From the NCBI GenBank assembly GCA_036940085.1, contig JALLBK010000734.1, positions 1-33,905 of the forward strand: DNA of 33,905 nt, written 5' to 3'. Below, piece by piece: positions 30,027 through 33,905 of this stretch (position 1 is its first letter; each line of letters opens with the position of its first letter). This stretch comes from Discostella pseudostelligera. Its lineage: Eukaryota; Bacillariophyta; Thalassiosirophyceae; Thalassiosirales; Thalassiosiraceae. The position numbers and the translations under genes are program-made. The notes beneath the pieces were generated by a model that was not told the origin of the DNA, did no database searches, and saw nothing but the letters and a program-made list of their open reading frames with translations.

Positions 30027-30405
30027 GAGAACGCGGATGATTATGAGACGAGAATCTTCTTCTTTGCCCTGGTGAGGAAAATCGATACACTATTTGACAG
30101 CAGAAGGAGGATTGTAGAGAGGGAGGAGGGAGGGGGGATGATGAGTGGAACAGTGAAGATCAATTAAAATGTACTCTAACACCACGGGTGACATCGCTTT
30201 TTGCGTAGTTGTTATTGGTTCCTATGCTAAATCATAGTCTCGAAATAAGTCAAACTGACTCTTTGAGTCACGTTATGTATTTTAATGCAGCGTATCACAA
30301 CAGTTGGGGATGCCCGGTCGGGGATTAGCGGCAGCGATGTGGGGGAAGGGGTATTGCGGATGTCGCACGTTCATAATTTGCAGATATCTGCAAATTAACC
30401 GACGA
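30027..30405. other. intergenic stretch between convergent genes
   Basis: This 379-bp stretch is the 3' flank of the genes at 29465 (+) and 30406 (-). It starts with a purine-rich run (about 30105-30140, GGAGGGAGGAGGGAGG-like). Nothing else is recognised. Confidence 0.5.
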
Positions 30406-32274
30406 TTATGCCTTGCCATTTCTCTCCACTTTGCGCCTTTTATTCTTACTCTTCTTCTTCGGACTGCTCCTTCCATTGGATGAGGACGACGATGTCAACA
30501 TATCGCTGTCCTCATTATCACTGGCCCTCTTCCCCGCACCACCAAGACTATCAAGCATAATTCTCCTCTTCAACACCATACGCCTTTCCATCTCTTCCGT
30601 GGGAGGGATTATCCGCGCCAATATCGAATCGGTATGTTCATACGGTTCCGACACATACGCCAACAATGTCTTGAAGGCATGTCCAAATATACGTTGGATC
30701 ATTTGCATCTTAAATGTGCCAGCGCCGACATCACTTGTGGGATCTAATGGATTTTCCATTGCAATCGAGAATGGTCGTGTCGGTTGCCAAAATGGACTCT
30801 TCACATCCTGCCCACCCTTGGCAAAGTAATACCCATCATGCCTAACCGATATCCCCGTAGTGATATAATTGTAGTCGACACCATACAATTCTAAAAATTC
30901 CAGCAGTAATGAACCAAGATTGTAATGTCTTCCGGAAGCACCCCAATTCCGTGCCACATCCTCTCGTGCACGATGTTGTAAATAACTCACAATCATTAAT
31001 TGCAATAGGTAACTCCCAATCCCACCCGTAAATGGTTTGTTAATCTCTCGACTTGCCAAAAAGTATTTGAGCACCACGGTTAATGGACGTAGGGGGGGCA
31101 TACTTTCCATAAATCGATGCATTAGATCAGCACTCTCTGGTCCATGAGGTTGATCGAAGCAAACGTCAATGTCAAGATTATACGGCGCTACAGTGAATTT
31201 GACTAGTGGGACACGTGCCGATTCGATAATTTCGAGGTAGGATAGATATTCCCTGGGATCATCGTCGTCGTTGTCCATGTTGATGCTGCTACCATCGTCT
31301 TCGTCGTCGTCATCATTGGTGCTACGTAGACCAAACTCGTGCTGAACAGCCTCAGCAAATCGATGGAGAGGATTTTGTTTTAAATAGTCCGCATCGTCTT
31401 CTTCTTTCCCACCAGACGAAGCTGATGAAGAAGAAGATTGGAACCGAATCACAAAATCAATATCCGATCCAGGCAAACATAATCCAGTCACTTGACTACC
31501 GAACGGTAAGACCTGACATTTCTTCTCCCCTCCAAAGATACTATGGGATAATTTTGTAATTCGTGTCACCATAGTATCACGTAGTTCCAATTCGTGGGGA
31601 GTGGGTGACATTAATGTAACAAAGTAGGTGATTTCATTATGGAGACGGATTAGTGGTGGTGAGTAGTGGTTGTAGTATTGTTGGTGTGTTTGATATTGCT
31701 GTTGTTGATGCTGTTGCTGTTGAGTAGAGTAATTATTGGTGTTGTTATTGTAGCCTCGATTGGGAATGTTATCCCGTTGTTGTTTGGGTGGTGGTGGAAG
31801 GGGGGGAGGAGGTGGTGGCGGTATTGGCGGTGGCAATGCCAACCAAGGGATTGAATCAATCTGAGCAAGCTTTTCATTTCTATTTAAGGACGTTGCGTTA
31901 GAATTTGGTGGCGGTGGCGGTGGCATGGGCGAGGTGGATCGTCCTCTCTTTTTGCTCTCCGATACTGCTGCTGCTGCTCCACCACTAGTTGTTGTTGTTG
32001 CGGCGGCGCTGTTTCCATTCTTTTGATTCTCGACTTGATCATTATTCATACCGCGATCGTCGTCATTATCATTGGCATTATGATTAGCAAACGATAGAAA
32101 ATCCCGATCCAGAAAAGATGACGATGCCGGCTTCATTTTCATGTTCGTACGCAGGATAGCGCTGTCATCTGCACCATCATCGCCGTTGCTGTTGTTACTG
32201 CTGCTGCTTCTGTTCATTCTTTCTATGGAATTATCGTTGTCGGCATTAGGATTGTCTATTGCTGGTGCAACCAT
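30406..32274 (-). CDS. TRF4/PAPD5-type non-canonical poly(A) polymerase
   Basis: The single exon starts at ATG 32274 (MVAPAIDNPNADN); the longer frame upstream has only a GTG start. 622 residues. The N-terminal ~200 residues are disordered, with Pro, Gln and Asn runs. The nucleotidyltransferase domain shows FGSQVTGLCLPGSDIDFVI (GS at 259-260; catalytic Asp 271 and 273) and the third acidic site in NLDIDVCF (about 367-369). The central domain follows with PLTVVLKYFLASREINKPFTGGIGSYLLQLM and a PAP-associated stretch (NLGSLLLEFLELYGVDYNY). TRF4/PAPD5 enzymes add short A-tails to aberrant nuclear RNA in the TRAMP pathway. An acidic Asp/Glu loop is inserted between the second and third Asp. The C-terminal KKKSKNKRRKVER is a likely NLS. 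Confidence 0.92.
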   Translation of the reverse strand: MVAPAIDNPNADNDNSIERMNRSSSSNNSNGDDGADDSAILRTNMKMKPASSSFLDRDFLSFANHNANDNDDDRGMNNDQVENQKNGNSAAATTTTSGGAAAAVSESKKRGRSTSPMPPPPPPNSNATSLNRNEKLAQIDSIPWLALPPPIPPPPPPPLPPPPKQQRDNIPNRGYNNNTNNYSTQQQQHQQQQYQTHQQYYNHYSPPLIRLHNEITYFVTLMSPTPHELELRDTMVTRITKLSHSIFGGEKKCQVLPFGSQVTGLCLPGSDIDFVIRFQSSSSSASSGGKEEDDADYLKQNPLHRFAEAVQHEFGLRSTNDDDDEDDGSSINMDNDDDDPREYLSYLEIIESARVPLVKFTVAPYNLDIDVCFDQPHGPESADLMHRFMESMPPLRPLTVVLKYFLASREINKPFTGGIGSYLLQLMIVSYLQHRAREDVARNWGASGRHYNLGSLLLEFLELYGVDYNYITTGISVRHDGYYFAKGGQDVKSPFWQPTRPFSIAMENPLDPTSDVGAGTFKMQMIQRIFGHAFKTLLAYVSEPYEHTDSILARIIPPTEEMERRMVLKRRIMLDSLGGAGKRASDNEDSDMLTSSSSSNGRSSPKKKSKNKRRKVERNGKA

Positions 32275-32507
32275 TATGCGAGATGCTGATGAATGCTGCA
32301 GCTGCAGCTGCAGTGGAATGAGTGGCGGCGGGCGGTGGCGTAGGGCGGCGGTATTACTTTGTTCCACGCGGCATTTTTTCCTGCCATTTTCACTTCATCG
32401 CCGAATACTCTTCCCGCCATTTTCGCTCCTATTCGCCGCATTATCGCCACACATTCCGCCGCCGCCGCCGCCGCCAAAACTAAAGCAAAAGCCAACCCTA
32501 TCCAACC
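32275..32507. promoter_or_regulatory. divergent promoter of TRF4-like and NDUFB9 genes
   Basis: 233 bp separate the two start codons. It holds TTCCTGCCATTTTCA (about 32378-32392) and TTCCCGCCATTTTCG (32411-32425), the latter identical over 15 bp to 20904-20918. A (CCG)n run lies at 32457-32475, 33 bp before the NDUFB9 ATG. Confidence 0.55.
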
Positions 32508-33427
32508 ATGAACGCCGCTTTCCGAGAGGCCGCCGCTCAAGCACGGCAGAAGCCCGTCTTGCTTACGCAGAATCAAGAGGTAAATAATATATTTGATTTT
32601 GATTTGTTGTGTGGGTGTGTTGGGTCGGTGTGTTCCCCGTGTCGTCGCTCGCGATTGCATGATGTGCCGGCGGCGGTAGAGGCGACGTCGCCGGCTGCCG
32701 ACGGCGGTAGCTTTGGGGCAGATTCGACCTCGCTCCTATTGGTTGCCCATGCGCGTTCACTTCTACTCGATATTTTTCATTCCAATCCTCTCAATTTTCC
32801 TCTTTATCTTCCCACACTTTTGGCCCGCTTCATCATTCATCGCTCATTGCCATTGCTGCGTCGTCGATGTCAACATCTTGGCATAATTAAATATTGGATA
32901 TAATCATAAATCAACAACAAGACGGCACGTCTCTACCGCAAGGCACTCAAAACACTCTCCAGTTGGGTAATTGATAGGAATATATTTATCGAGGAGGCCA
33001 CGGAATTGCGTGCGCGATTTGATATGAATAGGGGATGTGATGCTGCCAAGGCGGTTCGATTGTTGAGGGTGAGTATCGATTTAGGTTGATCATTCATTCG
33101 AATTATAGATCTACACATTGATACATCTCTTTAATCATCTTGCTCTCACGTGCAATCTAATAACTCTGTATCACATATCAGGAGGGCAAGGCAGAACTAT
33201 TCGAATATACCCATCCCGATCCCTACTGTGTCCCATACATGCCCGGCGGCTCTCTCTTTATGCGCAACCCACCCCCTCCACTCGAAATATGCTTCCCGGA
33301 TGGGAATTATCCTCATGATGCACCCCAGTACACATTGAATCCGGATATGACGGTTTGTAAGACTGAGACGGGGAAGAGTGCTGTGGGGGGAGTGTTGGTG
33401 GATTTTGGTAAGAAGAATATGGAATAA
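32508..33427 (+). CDS. NDUFB9: NADH:ubiquinone oxidoreductase subunit NDUFB9 (B22, LYR family)
   Basis: Three exons: 32508-32579, 32922-33068 and 33182-33427, giving 154 residues; introns of 342 and 113 bp with GTAAAT and GTGAGT donors. Exon 2 opens with the LYR motif in TARLYRKALKTLSSW, followed by FIEEATELRARFDMNR and DAAKAVRLLREGKAELFEYTH, then HPDPYCVPYMPGGSLFMRNPPPP. This order is that of NDUFB9/B22, an LYR-motif accessory subunit of mitochondrial complex I that binds acyl carrier protein. The protein is slightly shorter than the ~179-residue animal form. There is no cleavable presequence, as usual for this subunit. Confidence 0.93.
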
Positions 33428-33905
33428 ATGAGAGAGGAAGGACGTGGGGAGTGAAGACGGAGCGATTGAAGATTCCTCTCGTTTTAATTGTGGACCAATG
33501 AAGAAAGGATAAGGTGATTGTTCGGCCCATATTAGTAGCACATGGCGGAGAGAGGTTGATCAAACGAATTTCGTTTACGGCAGCGACTGTCGAGATTTAG
33601 AGTTATGTTATTATTACATGTAGGATCGAACATCATTCCTTCGCTTCACTTGCTTCCAGTCTTTAGACTACCGATCTTTAGTCAATGTCTTGGAGACTGA
33701 CCCTGGAACTCCTCGTCGGCGTCGTCGAAGGCCGGCCGTGATGGTGGCTGGCTGCCGCGGCGGTGGTGCCACGTACCACACTCTTTGCCTTGCTTTGCTC
33801 ACCCACGCCACTCTCCCGCCAAAATTTGCCTCACTGTCTACGTGCGGAACAATGGAGCATTCCCATATCTCTCCGCGCTCACAAATTTGTGGATTCACAA
33901 ATTTG
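33428..33905. promoter_or_regulatory. 3' flank and probable promoter of a gene beyond the window
   Basis: No ORF here carries recognisable content. CTCCCGCCAAAA at about 33813-33824 matches the E2F consensus in reverse and the motif seen before other starts here, suggesting a gene start just past 33905. An ATG-containing stretch, GAACAATGGAGCATTCCCAT, begins at about 33847 but cannot be followed far enough. Confidence 0.35.

Noticed and set aside
32141..32587. 148-codon + strand ORF with Leu/Ser run
   Set aside because: It is antisense to Asn/Ser-rich codons of the TRF4-like gene and runs through the promoter.
33668..33898. 76-codon minus-strand ORF at the window end
   Set aside because: Arg-rich composition follows the GC-rich promoter-like DNA; no domain is visible.

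Overview
The window looks like nuclear DNA of a diatom, probably a centric diatom. The evidence is compact genes on both strands, short GT-AG introns (mostly about 75 to 130 bp), proteins rich in Asn, Gln, Ser, Asp and His runs, a stramenopile-type CCVCGGG cysteine module, a DUF1517-type protein of photosynthetic lineages, and a PIF/Harbinger transposon relic. The species cannot be named from this alone. Two single-N positions (2483 and 29198) show that this is a scaffolded assembly; the second is flanked by an exact 61-bp duplication and is almost certainly a joining artefact.

Layout. 1-2.8 kb: decayed PIF/Harbinger element (partner gene on +, DDE transposase remnant on -, about 75-bp tandem repeats beside it). 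3.1-3.8 kb: small frameshifted gene with a signal anchor. 4.2 kb: small one-TM protein. 5.2-7.3 kb (-): large acidic three-TM protein. 7.9-9.0 kb (+): two-exon short-chain dehydrogenase/reductase with a signal peptide. 9.2-12.7 kb (-): four-exon polyQ/coiled-coil protein. 13.2-15.1 kb (+): five-exon CDK10/CDK11-type kinase. 15.5-16.7 kb (-): broken START-like lipid-binding gene, divergent from a TMEM184/OST-alpha-type membrane protein (16.8-18.8 kb, +). 18.9-20.9 kb (-): a coiled-coil protein and a small one-TM protein. 21.2-23.7 kb (+): four-exon single-pass membrane protein with a C-terminal RRM. 23.8-27.0 kb (-): three-exon ER DnaJ protein assembled here from two ORFs that look separate. 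27.2-29.1 kb (+): DUF1517 protein. 29.5-30.0 kb (+): small mitochondrial protein. 30.4-32.3 kb (-): TRF4/PAPD5-type non-canonical poly(A) polymerase, divergent from complex I subunit NDUFB9 (32.5-33.4 kb, +).

There is no operon-like logic. Genes are mostly housekeeping (cell cycle or transcription kinase, RNA surveillance, mitochondrial respiration, ER folding, plastid). What links them is upstream DNA: a CCCGCC/GGCGGG (E2F- or YY1-like) motif recurs close to many start codons, G-boxes (CACGTG) cluster before the kinase, and a 20/40-bp repeat family appears upstream of two unrelated genes. I found no CRISPR array, rRNA or convincing tRNA. Exon boundaries were found by reading splice consensus and frame by eye; every multi-exon model listed as intact keeps frame across all junctions.
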